Part shown: piece by piece, positions 1 through 16,703 of the stretch
Layout of the letters: the number at the start of each line of letters is the position of its first letter
How positions within the stretch are numbered: position 1 is the stretch's first letter
Source: Aphrophora alni
Lineage: Eukaryota; Arthropoda; Insecta; Hemiptera; Aphrophoridae
Length of the DNA: 64,000 nucleotides
NCBI GenBank assembly: GCA_963513935.1
Contig: OY740765.1
Span: 76,863,718-76,927,717 of the forward strand
Reading direction: 5' to 3'
Position numbers and translations under genes: made by a program
The notes under the pieces: generated by a model
What the model saw: the letters and a program-made list of their open reading frames with translations, nothing else
Told to the model about the DNA's origin: nothing
Databases searched by the model: none

Positions 1-865
1 GTCAAACATTCCCACCAAGGACGACCAGGAAGGAAGCATTGCGCTTTTCTGGGCTACCATAAGTGACTGCACAGAAAATATTCATATTTTCCCCTCAGTA
101 TTTTTGTGATGCTAGTTACTGATATCGTCTATAAACAGCATGAAAGTCTCACTGGGAATATGAGTTCACGAACTGTAAATAGTTTTCTATTTAAAATGAA
201 TACTAATTTGATATTGAATTTCAATCCCTTAAGATGAGCGCCATTTATAGGAAGTCAACAATCACTAATGAATGAAAACACAAACTTCTACAACAAATAA
301 TTTTTACTTCTTTCTTAGTGTTTTCATTCATTTTGTGATAGAATTATACCTCCCTCCAGACGCAAACTTTACTGGTCATTATCATTCACTTTTATGCAGT
401 TTTGTAATATCAATTCAAATTTCACTTATTAGCTGTTTTAATACAAGAAATAAACATTAAATCTTTTTCATAGTATTTTATTTTTAAAATGTAGTTAATA
501 TCTATAATACTTCTTTTTCTTTTTGTTTCAGTTTTCTGGATTTCTGATTGTTTTTTCACCTGATTTAACAAAAGATTTTTCAAACATTATAATCTTAATG
601 CACAGTGAAAAACCTGCTGTGATTTATATTTAAAAAATTTGTGGAACAATATTTCTTTGCTTTGATGTGAAAGTGTTTAAACTGTGCCATTATTTTAAAA
701 AACATCAGAATTGTTATGTTTTATGAATATTTTTTATTTAGTGTTACATTTGTTGCAGACATAACTAATATTCTGTTAATGTGTTCCATTTTCCATTGTG
801 GGTTGTGTACATGTGTATGAGGAACGTGTAATGTTTCATGACATTTGTGCTATCGAAAATCAAAA
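1..865. other. AT-rich sequence, nothing recognised
   Basis: I see no coding frame longer than about 60 codons that looks like a protein, no TIR and no clear tandem repeat. Composition is strongly A/T-rich, like most of the window. Confidence 0.6.
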
Positions 866-2188
866 TATGTGCATTAAAATCCTCTTTGTTTAAAAAATTA
901 ATAGTAAGGCAAACGATTTGCTTCCATCTGCTATTGATAACAAGTATTTTAGTACATAATTTGCATACATTTATTTATGACCGATAGTTAAGAAATAAAT
1001 ATTTCAGTACACAATTTAAAATAATTTATGAAAATAAATAGGAAGTAATTTGCATGCATTTTGTTGATGAAAACATACATTTCAGAAACTAAATTTTATC
1101 CATTACTAACAAAGAACATTAACAGTTTAGCAAAAACATGCAACTTATACAAATTTTTGTAACTATTAAAAGTGTTTGATAAATACTTTTTTAAGCCAAA
1201 AGTGTTGTAATATTTGCTTGAAATTGTGAATACTTTCAACAAATAATTTCTATTATTGTTCATGAAAATGAATAGCTTCAGCATTTATTTGTATCCTGTT
1301 TACTTTGTTTGAATGAAAAGTTTGTTGTATTTCTTAATTTTCATCTTGTTTATGTTTTTAAAAAATGAATGTTTTGAACAAAATATTTACATCCAGCTAG
1401 TTTACTAAGCAGTTTTGTTTAAAGTTTGAGCAAGTAATCATGCCGATTGTTCTTTAAAAGTGAATATTATAAGCAAATACTTTGATTTAATTTGCTTTTA
1501 AAAATTAATAGTTTGAACCAAACTTTTTTTCAAGTTTGTGATGTATTTTGTTTTATATTAATAGTTTGAGCAAATAATTTCTCTTCAATGTATTTTGTTT
1601 TAAGTGAATATTTTAAGCAAATAATTTGTTACTGTTTACTTTGTTTAAATGAAAAGTTTGTTCTATTTCATAATTCTTGTTTATGTTTTAAAAAAATGAA
1701 TGTTTTTAAAGTTTGAGCAAGTTATACAATCATACTGATTGTTCTTTAACAGTGATTATTATTAGCAAATACTTTGATCTAATTTGCTTTTTCAAATTTG
1801 TGATGTATTTTGTTTTATATTAATAGTTTGAGCAAATAATTTCTCTTCAATGTATTTTGTTTTAATTCAATATTTTGAGCAAATAATTTGTTACCGTTTA
1901 CTTTGTTTAAATGAAAAGTTTGTTCTATTTCATAATTTTCATCTTATTTGTTTTTAAAAATGAATGTTTTGAACAAAATATTTACATCCAGTTTGTTTAC
2001 GAAGGACAGTTTACATTGACATATGAATAGTTTGAGCAAATAATTTTGATGTCGTTTGTGTTTTTAAAATGAATAGTTTTGTTTGTGAAGATGAATAATT
2101 TTAGCAAGTATATATTCAAGCAGATTGTTGTTTTAAAAGTGAATACTATAAGCAAATAGTTTGTCTAATTTGTTTTTGAAATAAAATA
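866..2188. repeat. Degenerate A/T satellite-like array, left arm
   Basis: The motif TTTGAGCAAATAATTT or close variants recurs many times, usually after AATGAATA, with stretches of TTTGTTTTTAAAA between. There is a higher-order layer: the segment beginning at about 1560 recurs at about 1822 (period ~262 bp). A neighbouring segment around 1292 recurs near 1633 and 1891. The monomers have diverged widely, so this is an old array. Reading frames inside it are artefacts of the A/T-rich monomer. Confidence 0.65.
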
Positions 2189-3245
2189 CAGTGAAAACTT
2201 GATCAATCGTTCCCACATTCTTCGGTTTACTACATTTATTTTTCAGATTCTGCAGTCGAAATTGGAAACCTAGTTATACAATGTAAAATTTTACCGCAGT
2301 CGACATTCCCTGAACAATGGTTTTCCAGATCTACCGTTCAAAAATTTTAATCCAGTAGAAAATTATCCCGTTTTAATGAACAAATTCCAAATAATTAAAG
2401 TATGATCTCAAAGTTAAAATTTGTAAGTAAACTAAACTTATTTGCCTCTAGTTCAATTGTTTCCTATTCTAATAATTTATATTTAGAAAATGTCTGGTGA
2501 TTTAACCAAAAATCCGCTGCTAATCTAGAGAGTTATAAAATTCTGACCGCGCACACACACCAATCAGTTCTAGGCTCTAGACCTACGTTCAATTCATTCA
2601 CACACCATACAACAGTTCACAGTGGTAATTAATATCTACATTTGACATATTGCTGATTTCCTGTAATCAGCGATAGATAATTTTCCATTTTTCATAGTAA
2701 TTTAATGTCCCATTAAATAAACAACGTAATACGCTACTATACTGCTTTAAAGTTTTGGTTTACATGTTTTGGTACCATGAATCGAGTCCACTGTGAATAT
2801 CGATTGAAAATCTATTATATTAATCAACTCAGTAGACCTACATTGAAATAAGATAAAGCAAAAGCAAGACATTTTGTTTCCTGTTGACAATCCTTAATTA
2901 TTTCCTATGGAATTTTTTTTTTTTAATGACGCCGATTGTGATAAAATTGATCTTTTCTCTAGTTACTCTTTACAGCTCTGCATATAAGATTTAATCATTC
3001 GGTAATTTAATTTTTAGATAAAACTAGTTTACAAATTTGCCAATGTAAAAGAATTATATACTCTTAAAAAAAGACAACAATTTTACAACTTGTCATTCAT
3101 AGCTAGTTCCTACACTACCCCTCCCTTCACACTGCCTATTCCTCCCCCCCCCCTGACTGTTTTACAGACCTCACATTTATAATTTTCCTGGATCAGTCGT
3201 TTGTTTATTCAGTCCTTTCCAAAACGATAGATCAACGTTTTACTC
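2189..3245. mobile_element. pogo/Tigger-type non-autonomous element inside the satellite
   Basis: The element starts CAGTGAAAACTTGATCAATC and its other end, read on the minus strand, starts GAGTAAAACGTTGATCTATC. These form imperfect terminal inverted repeats of about 25-30 bp. A TA dinucleotide sits directly outside each end (2187-2188 and 3246-3247), as expected for the TA target duplication of the Tc1/mariner-pogo group. The surrounding array resumes at about 3260. I see no transposase inside; the interior is A/T-rich with a C-run at 3144-3154. The match of the ends is partial, so the family call is tentative. Confidence 0.5.
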
Positions 3246-3398
3246 TAGTTTCAACCAAAAATTTCTGTCATTTTTAAATGAATATTTTAATAAAATAATT
3301 TCAATCTCATTGTTAATAAAAGTTGGATAATAAAAAAAGACTGGGTAAAAAATTTGTAATATTTATTTTTAAAAGTGGACATTTTGTATTCAACAATT

Positions 3399-3429
<31 letters not shown>

Positions 3430-3800
3430 TGAAAATAATAGTTTGACTAAATAATTTTAAAACTGAATAGTTTAGACTTTGTAGCAAGTTTGTGTTTTAA
3501 AATGAATATTTTAATAAAATAATTTCCATTTCGTTGTTTTTGAAAATAAGTCATTTGTAACATTTATTTTTAAAGCTGATACTTTGCGATAAAAAAATGT
3601 ATACTTTTTAATAATTGTTTGAGCAAATAATTGTTATCTTGTTTGGGTTTAAAAAATATTATATTTTGAACAAAACATTTGCATCCTGTTTTTTTCTTTT
3701 TTCTGAAGATGAATAGTTTGATCAATATTTTCATCCAGCTTTTTTATAATGAAGATTTATTTAGAAACTTATTTGTATTTAGCTGTTCAAGAAAGTGAAC
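3246..3800. repeat. Degenerate A/T satellite-like array, right arm
   Basis: This continues the array broken by the element at 2189-3245. The 20-mer GAATATTTTAATAAAATAAT occurs at 3280 and again at 3504 (period ~224), and TTTGAGCAAATAATT variants recur. A 26-base adenine run lies at 3404-3429. Confidence 0.55.
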
Positions 3801-4440
3801 AGAAAAGTTAAAATTTGTACTTGGCTTATTATAGAAACAAATTGCTTAAAAAATACAAATATATTGCTTTTCTATTTTGGTTTTGCTGAGGCTTCTTGTT
3901 CTTTTGTTTTTGTTTTTTTTTTTTTTAACGTAGACAAACCGTTTTAAATTTTAAGTACGACTAACAAATTATCATAAGTTATAGCACACTATTAACAAAA
4001 TATATTAAAATTATGTGATAGGTTATCTAATCCAAATAACAAAACTTTTTTAATTAATCATCAAAATCTTGCAGTACATTAAAGTAATAGTTATGATTTC
4101 TTAAATTGTGTGCTTGTTTTACTAAATTAATAACTCATGTTTTCATTGCTTTCAAATTTATAATTTCATATTCATTTGATTTTCTATTTTAATTTATTTC
4201 AGACATAGAATAATATATAAAAATTTTGTATCCTAGTCGTAATTGTTAAAATTAAAAAAATATACTTATTAATAATAAAATTCTTATTTAATTATTACTC
4301 ACCAACTGTATACCTTAAATTTGATTTGTTATTGGTTCTGGTCTCATAAAACATTTCCCTTGAGATCGTCTGCACATATTCTACACATAGGAAATGACTA
4401 AAAAGAAATTTTCTTCTTCTTTTGGAGCAATGAGTTTTAT
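3801..4440. other. AT-rich sequence, nothing recognised
   Basis: Only short A/T-rich text is visible, with a T-run near 3917. I see no coding or repeat structure I can defend. Confidence 0.5.
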
Positions 4441-5110
4441 TCTAAAACGGCTTAGAAATTGCAACTGTTGAAAAATGGCTATGTTGAAACTAAAATAAGG
4501 TGAATCTGTGAAATCTCACCCAAGGATAAAGGCAATGGTTATCCTTAATGACAACTTGTATGAGAGCAAAATTTCAAATTGTCAAATGTAATTTGACCTC
4601 TGTTAAAAGAAAAACCCCACTACAACTTTATAAAAATAAAGTTACAAGCACACTTAGAGAGTACAAGAAGTATTTTCAAGATAAACATTGTATTTCATTA
4701 ACCCTGCACCATTGAAAAACTTTCTACGTGTACAGGTTACCTAAAATTCACAAACCCTATTTCTATCCCAGATGCATTCAAGAGCCCTATGCAGGGAATT
4801 ATCTAAATATCTCCTTTATATATTAAAACCTTTTGTGCAATCTCCTTTATAAACTGTATATTATTAAATGTGAATGTGATAGAAAATACATTGACGTGAC
4901 AAAAGACCTCTAAATATTAGAATTGGTGATCACAAAAAGAACACTCAAGTAGTCCAATTAAATCTAAAAAATTTCAACATATTTGGTCTGAAAAGCAAAC
5001 TTAATTGTAAATCATCAAAAAAAGTATTATAGCAGGAAAAAAGTTATATAAACTAAAAATAAGCCTGATTTCAAAACTATGCAACCATTGTATTAGCTTA
5101 ACCAGGCAGA
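4441..5110 (+). pseudogene. Penelope-like retroelement fragment (RT N-terminal part plus GIY-YIG-like piece)
   Basis: Conceptual translation across frameshifts gives a KDKGN motif (from about 4521), then ILNDNLYESKIS. Downstream is YRLPKIHKP (codons 4734-4757), the hallmark early reverse-transcriptase motif of Penelope-like elements. About 110 bp later codons 4869-4895 read CECDRKYID, followed in a shifted frame by RPLNIRIGDHKKN. That resembles the start of the GIY-YIG endonuclease found at the C-terminus of these elements, with D where the second G should be. The catalytic RT core expected between the two is missing, so this copy is internally deleted as well as frameshifted. It cannot encode a working enzyme. 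A short frame at 5667-5855 downstream is unrelated to anything I know. Confidence 0.7.
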
Positions 5111-7025
5111 ACATTTTTCTAATTAATACTCTACAAAGTCGTACACTATTGGTATACCAACTCCTTTTATTTTAGTTGAACTTTGTATTTAAAATTCTAT
5201 GTTTTAGTTCTTTTTAGCTGTGGTTTTCTTCAATTACATTTTATATATCTTTGGTTATTTTGACTGTTCAGACCTAGCTATAGCACTGGGCTCTTTAATT
5301 AGATTACTGGTTTATTTTTAGTGTCTAACACTGCAGTAGGTTATGTTGGTTCTATTCATATTTCTCATGTTCTAGGTTTATCATTTGATAACAGGAGTTG
5401 ATCTATATTCTTGAAACTATGTATTTTTACTTGCACAGATGATGGCAATTGTACAAATAAACTATACATTAAATAAGAATATAGTACAAATTCATGTTTA
5501 TACAGGTCTTTACTGATAGAGGAAATGTCTCTCTAGAGCCTTTACTAAGCCTCAAAGTGTCACAGAGAAAAGTATTTCTCGGGTAGCTAAACTGGGAGGG
5601 GCATCCAAATTATTGGGAGATAGATTGCACCAATGGGTAGGTATATCAAGTTAAAAGGACAGGAAAATGTATACTCGACACTCGCATTTTGCTTTGCTCC
5701 GGCATAACACAATTTTTTCAGTCATTCCATTTTTATCCAGTTTGGAGATTGAATATAAAAAACCCATTCTGGTTAAAGATCAACCAGGGAACCTGACATC
5801 CAAATCCTCCCTAAACAAAAATGGTAACAATTGTATTGAGCTACATGAAAGCTAAAAGGAACTACACAAAAATAAAGTAAAGGGTTAAGTATTTCTATGT
5901 TTGGTCTAGATAAAATCAACTATAGTAAAAGAACTTTAGTTGCTTTGAGCTTGGTGGATGATACCGTGATGCTAAGGAGACCTAATCTTTCCCAATTCTG
6001 ATCTAATGCCAAATACAGTAATGATTACCGTTTCTGAGTTCAAACCAGATATATAAACTAAAGGTCTAACTAGTTGTCCTGAGCTTAAAAGAAGATCCAA
6101 CTTTCTATATCTATATTGAAAATTACATGAAATTAAATAATATCATCACTATTTTTTAGTTTGAACTAGACAATATTTTTAAAACTAAGATTTTCAGTCT
6201 TTCTGCAGTTTGATGTTAAAGCTGAGGAGATCCTGTTTTGTCCATCTTTGTATCATTTCAATTATTAGGATCTTGTCAAAACTCAGAAATACTGGTGCAT
6301 TACTTAATGTAATGCCTTATCACTTCAAAGTTTGAAAAGTTCAAGCTGAGAACAATTTAGACCTTCCTTTTAGTTGGAGAGATAGGGCGGAAATTTATAT
6401 GTGATCGTACGTGAGGCTTAAGTTGATTAAAGGTGATTCCACATTTGTTGCTCACAGGCAGGTAGGTAGCACAAGACATCAGATAATAAAGGTGAAGGTT
6501 GTAATTTATTGCTGTTTTTATCCCATAGAGTTCACATTTGAATATTTGGAGAGTGAAAGATTATGATATACTCGATCAAAGTCCATAAGATGCAGACAGG
6601 TGCAAAGTTGATCACAGACAGGGTAAAGATGTCAAAAATTTTAGCAAATATATGTCATCAAACATGTGTTTGTGAATTACACTATTTTAAAATTAAAGCT
6701 TAATAAATCATGCATGTGAAAAATGGCAGACACCTATGCTGAGGCAATAAGCAATAAAGTGAGGCTGAGTAACCGTGTGCATAAGACCACGACCAAGAAT
6801 ACCGGTCACAAACGCACTGTTTGTAAATAAGTCTATCAGTTTATTATACAGATATCAATAATCAATTGCAGTTAATAAGACTTATATTTACAATTATGAA
6901 GAATATGTAGAAGTTTTGAGCGCTTGATCAGAGTTAATACTTTTTTGAACAGTTAATTACTATATTTAGTATATATTGAGCTTGATTGGTGGGAATAATT
7001 CCAAACTGCAGTTATTACTTTCAAA
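5111..7025. other. Long AT-rich stretch without a recognisable gene
   Basis: No protein family, TIR or tandem array is visible. The GATGATGGCAATTGTACAAA text near 5440 resembles the untranslated tails sometimes left by Penelope-like copies, which would fit the relic just upstream, but this is weak. Confidence 0.45.
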
Positions 7026-7028
7026 ATA

Positions 7029-7031
<3 letters not shown>

Positions 7032-7062
<31 letters not shown>
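7032..7062. repeat. (TA)n microsatellite
   Basis: About 15 uninterrupted TA units. Confidence 0.9.
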
Positions 7063-7065
<3 letters not shown>

Positions 7066-7090
7066 AATGTTTAATATTTATAATATAAAT

Positions 7091-7300
7091 CAGGGCTGTC
7101 CAACATGAGGCTCGCGACGACATTTTTTAGACAAAATATAGAAATATGCCTAAAAAATAAAAAAATATACACCAGCAAGTTATTTGTACACCAATGATGA
7201 AATAAAATAGTATAAGAATATATAAATATGCCTAAATAACTAAAATATACAGAAGTGAGTCATTCCTACATCAATGATGAAATAAAATAGTAGACATAGT
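7091..7300. repeat. Possible transposon end plus an 82-bp tandem duplication
   Basis: CAGGGCTGTCCAACATGAGG starting at 7092 resembles the terminal sequence of hAT-type elements, but I could not find the matching inverted end. Immediately downstream two diverged direct copies run 7142-7211 and 7224-7292, each beginning AAATATGCCTAAA and ending ATGATGAAATAAAATAGTA. Confidence 0.4.
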
Positions 7301-7528
7301 CTATGTGACTTATGATGGATATAAGGCCGCAAACCCGACCTCAAAAGGTTCACCCTAGCTAAAATAGCTTGGGTTTAAAGTTCATACTATGGACTTAATT
7401 ACATTTACCTAATAATTGCAAATTTAAGAAATCTTTGAATGGCTGCCATTTCCGGTTCGGTTGTCCATTTGAGTTAGGATTTAGGATATTGTACTCTACT
7501 AATAAAGACTTTTAATTTGATGTACATA

Positions 7529-8900
7529 TCAACTTATGCTTATGTTTAAGATTTCCTTTTTTAATCCATGAGGCATGTCCCCTATTGGAGATAAAGAGTC
7601 TAATACATAATTCCTTGTGACCATTGTTGTAATTTTAGAGTGTCCCAACGTACCATGGGACTGTTTCCATAAACCTTCACATTGGAGGGGATAAGCACTC
7701 TTCCTAGCCTCTGTCTTAATGAACTGGTCTATAGAAAGAATGTTAAGACAAGAATCCAAAGATCTTCCAGGGGCACTACAAACGACTCCTGTTACCGCAA
7801 GACAGGCAAGTCTCTGAATTCCCACTAGTCTTACAGTTGATATCTGGATTTCTCCTTTATGCTACTACACAATGGCACCATATGTAATGGCAGGTCTCAA
7901 AACATAGGTGTAAAGCCAAAACATCAACTTAAGCAGTAAACCCCATGTCCCACCAATCACACACCTGTATGCTTTAAGTGACAGTTTACCCCTATTGATG
8001 ACACGGTTAATATGTGAACCCTAGTTAAGTCTATTATCTAGGACTACCCCTAAATACTTAACCTCGGTTCCCATTTGAATTCAAATACCAAAGATAGATG
8101 TGGTCCAAGACACTTTAACTTCCTTCATCTAGTAAATGGAATGAGATCAGTCTTGGCCAGATTCACTGACAATCCAAACTTCTTGCACCAATGTTCAACT
8201 GTCATTAGCGTTAGTCAAAGTAGTTCCGTGACAGTTGATGCAAACTTTCCAACAACAAGTATCACAACATCATCGGCATACCCCTGAACATACACCCCAG
8301 TGTGTTTGAGATTATTGTTGAGCTCATCAACCACTAAGTTCCACAGTAAGGGGAACAATACTCCTCTCTGTGGACACCCTTGAGTTGCATTGAGCTTTAT
8401 ATTTTTGCATGCAGTGAGGATTTTATAGCCCTGCTTTCCAACATGGTCTTGATCCATCTACTTGCCATTCCATCAATTCCACGACCTAGGGTCTACTTCA
8501 TAATGGATTGAGTTGTGGTGTTATCAAAAGCTCCTTCAGTATCTAGAAATGCACTTAATGCCATTTCTTTATTGTCAATAGCATTTTCTATTCTGCTCAC
8601 CAACTGATGCAGAGCAGAGTAGCAGGTTTTCCCAGGGGTATAAGCATGTTAATTAATATGGAAATGGTTCTCTATTAATACCCCTTCCCACATACACCTA
8701 TGAATTACCTTCTCCACTAACATTATGAGAAACGAGGACAAGCTTACGGAGCGAAAGGACTTGGGTTCATTATAACTTGCCTTTCCTGGCTTAGGTTTAA
8801 ACACGACCTTAGATACCTTCCATTCTCTTGGAATGTATCCAAGTGTAAGGCAAGCTCTGTATAGCCCACAGGCATTATGCTTTCAATGCTTTGAAGGACT
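7529..8900 (-). pseudogene. Jockey-like non-LTR retrotransposon, reverse transcriptase fragment
   Basis: Reading the minus strand from 8900 down, conceptual translation gives LGYIPREWKVSKVVFKPKPG, then FRSVSLSSFL, HAYTPGKTCYSALHQLV and FLDTEGAFDN, in the order of the RT fingers and palm. GCPQRGVLFPLLWNLVVDEL precedes the active-site box YADDVV (YADD codons at 8269-8280). After the palm come VKYLGVVLDNRLN and LQRLACLAVTG-like thumb/connection residues (7825 downward). Stops and frameshifts interrupt it near 8640, 8457, 8120 and 7860, so it is dead. The 5' part (endonuclease, ORF1) is absent, consistent with 5' truncation or with disruption at 8900, where the plus-strand Gypsy fragment begins. 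The 3' limit, somewhere in 7300-7528, is not defined. Confidence 0.85.
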
Positions 8901-8959
8901 GTGGAGACAGTGGATGGAATGACAAAGGAAGTTCGACGACCAGAAAATTACAAACGTAG

Positions 8960-9563
8960 AGAAGGGGGCAATATAAAGACCAAAATTTTAGAGAGAGAAA
9001 TAGAGACTTTTCAAAACCAACCCAAAACCCTAACCCTAGATCTTATGCTGTACACCCAAATAAACCACAACCTCGGATACCTCAAAACCCAGGTCCTTCT
9101 AACCAAAAATTCCCACCTAAAGTCACAAAAAAACTAAAATATGAGATCTCAAGGCGAAAATTTTGGAACAATTTGGAAATTAAAAATGAAAACGGAATTG
9201 GGATCGATGATAAAATAAAATTTAACAAGTATAAAAGGGGGGATCAAAGTATAAATAAATTAAAATTAGGGATTTTACATACAGAAATTAAGAAAGATTT
9301 AATGGAGGAAAGAAAAGATGTAAAAACAGATAATGAAGATTATGAAAAATGTCCGGAAATAAATGTAGAGTTAGAAAATGTAAAAGTAAATATGGCGATC
9401 GACACAGGAGCGCAAATGTCTTGTGTTCAAGAGGAGTTTTTCAAAAAATGTGCTTAAAGTTAAGAACAATAAAATCATGGAGTTACCAGTAGCAAACACG
9501 GAAATGATAACGGCGTTAAAGAGCCAAAGGCAAAAGATAAAAGTGCAGACATTATTAGAATAA
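8960..9563 (+). pseudogene. Gypsy-type LTR retrotransposon gag-protease fragment
   Basis: A frame open from 8960 to 9457 reads through an arginine- and proline-rich linker (QNPNPRSYAVHPNKPQPRIP) into a lysine-rich region and then NVKVNMAIDTGAQMSCVQEEFF. The DTGA at 9401-9412 is the catalytic motif of a retropepsin. A one-base frameshift near 9450 moves the reading to LKVKNNKIMELPVANTEMIT and on to a stop at 9561-9563, matching the usual continuation of the protease. No zinc knuckle, reverse transcriptase, integrase or LTR is present. The fragment ends where the beta unit begins, so it was probably cut by that element or by a rearrangement. The start is simply the first codon after an upstream stop; there is no native initiator. 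Confidence 0.75.
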
Positions 9564-9569
9564 AATTAG

Positions 9570-10691
9570 TTCTCGAAATTAGTTGAAGAAAGTTACTTTT
9601 ACTATTACTTGAAACATTTATCTTAAAATTTGCTAAGTTGAATTTAGAAAAAATTAGTAGAGTGACTAAAGTAACGTCTTCCCTGCTCGGAGTCTGGTAC
9701 TAGAGTTTTACTATGTTGAATTTAGAATAAATAAGTAGAGTGACTAAAGAAACGTCCTTCCTGTCCGGCGACTGAGACTAGAGTATCGATCTTTCGATCG
9801 ACAATTTTGGCTCTCCCTTTTTATGGGAATGTTCCCGCAAAAGGTAACCAATTTTTCTCCCTTTCGCGAAGAAATATCTCTTCTGTATATTTCTAAGTTT
9901 TCGGCTTCTTCTCTCCGAAACTTTTATGCTAGAAGCTGTTCTAGGCTTAGTTTTTATCTATTGTATTGCTTTTTTAAACTATTTTCTATTAAAAACCCTT
10001 TTAATAGATATTTGGATCTTTCTATTATTTCACTTTATTTGTGATAACAGTTGGTCAGGCAAATTAAACATGTGATCTGTGACGTCACGCTACCTGAAGC
10101 GATTATTCCTCCTGGATCTTGCAAATTGTGATTTTGAACACTTTTTCGTACATCTTACTGTAACTTTTGAACGGTTGGCCCGATCTTCAATATCTCTTCG
10201 GATTCCTCTTCTTCCCGTTCTTGAGGGTCTTGTCTAACTTAATTCGTCGTTTTCGGCCGCGTATTTTTCGAGTTACCGCACTTTTTCCGAGTGTCTGTTT
10301 TTTCACAACCTAACTTTTCATTTAAGTCCTTTTTCAAAATTCTTTTGCACGAAAGTTATTCTCCTGGTCCTATAACGAAAATAACGTTTTAATTTTTCAT
10401 CGTAGCTCGCTTGGCTCTCGAGTTATTGATGCTTGAAGTCGTGACTTTTTGAGCGTTGTATTTATCGTTTATAAAATCCTCCCCCATTATTAATTTTCAA
10501 CTCTGTTCTGTTGTTTTACATTTATACATCTTTAATACACATTATCTATTACTTATTTTTCCCCTTTAACATTTATTTTTACCGCTTTTGGGCTTAAACT
10601 TTTTACTTTTTGTTATTATTATATCTCCCCCATTTTACCTTTAAATATTATTCTGACCACATATTATTATTCCCTACGATTGTGTTTTCAA

Positions 10692-10723
<32 letters not shown>

Positions 10724-11177
10724 TAGTTTATTCCCCTTTCACCTTTAAAATCTTAAAAAACTCTCCAAGAATGACTTTCTAAGTCCTTTTTCCCCTTGTT
10801 ATTATATTTATTACTTATTGCTGATTATTATTTGGTCCCCTATGGTTTATCACTCTATTACTTTTGACTTTTAATTCTCCCCTTTTTGCAAATTTTAGGT
10901 TTTTGAGCCCCTCTAATTTCTTTAATAACTTTTTTGTTTTAATTGCTTTTACATTGATTTGTTGATGTTATAAGTCGACTGATTCTACTGTATAATTATT
11001 TAACTTAATATTTTAGTTTTTTTTAAATAAAATTAGAACTACCATAGGCTGGTTTTTCATGCTAAAACAAGCAAGGTTTTGCCTTGGCCTCGCGTGACGT
11101 CACGGCACTATCGCATTTCCACTTTACAGAGTTTAGCGCGCCAATTTAAACGCTTTTTAATTTCCATGAGACGAATG

Positions 11178-11179
<2 letters not shown>
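9570..11179 (+). mobile_element. Beta unit, copy 1 (5'-truncated), part of the TG-tract array
   Basis: This matches 15000-16573 (beta copy 2) along most of its length. For example, the GTAGAGTGACTAAAG/AAACGTCC region, the ATAACTTTCGAACG-like passage and the GTTTTTGAGCCCCT motif near 10900 are shared. Compared with copy 2 the first ~1 kb is missing. It carries a local duplication of ~70 bp (9636-9705 and 9706-9775). The plus strand is strongly T-rich. A TGACGTCA palindrome lies at 11095-11102, 78 bp from the 3' end, and another at 10080-10087. I find no believable coding frame. Function unknown. Confidence 0.7.
10695..10724. repeat. (TTA)n microsatellite
   Basis: About nine consecutive TTA/ATT units within beta copy 1. 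Confidence 0.85.
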
Positions 11180-11210
<31 letters not shown>

Positions 11211-11232
11211 ATGTGTGTGTGTGTGTGTGTGT
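11180..11232. repeat. (TG)n tract 1 between beta and alpha
   Basis: 53 bp of TG with one CA interruption near 11210. It joins the 3' end of beta copy 1 to the TTGCAAC start of alpha copy 1. Confidence 0.95.
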
Positions 11233-16573
<5,341 letters not shown>

Positions 16574-16626
<53 letters not shown>

Positions 16627-16633
16627 TGTGTGT

Positions 16634-16702
<69 letters not shown>
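16574..16702. repeat. (TG)n tract 3, interrupted
   Basis: 129 bp of TG with interruptions near 16619 (TATG), 16633 (TTG) and 16660 (TATG). It separates beta copy 2 from alpha copy 2. Confidence 0.95.
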
Positions 16703-16703
<1 letters not shown>

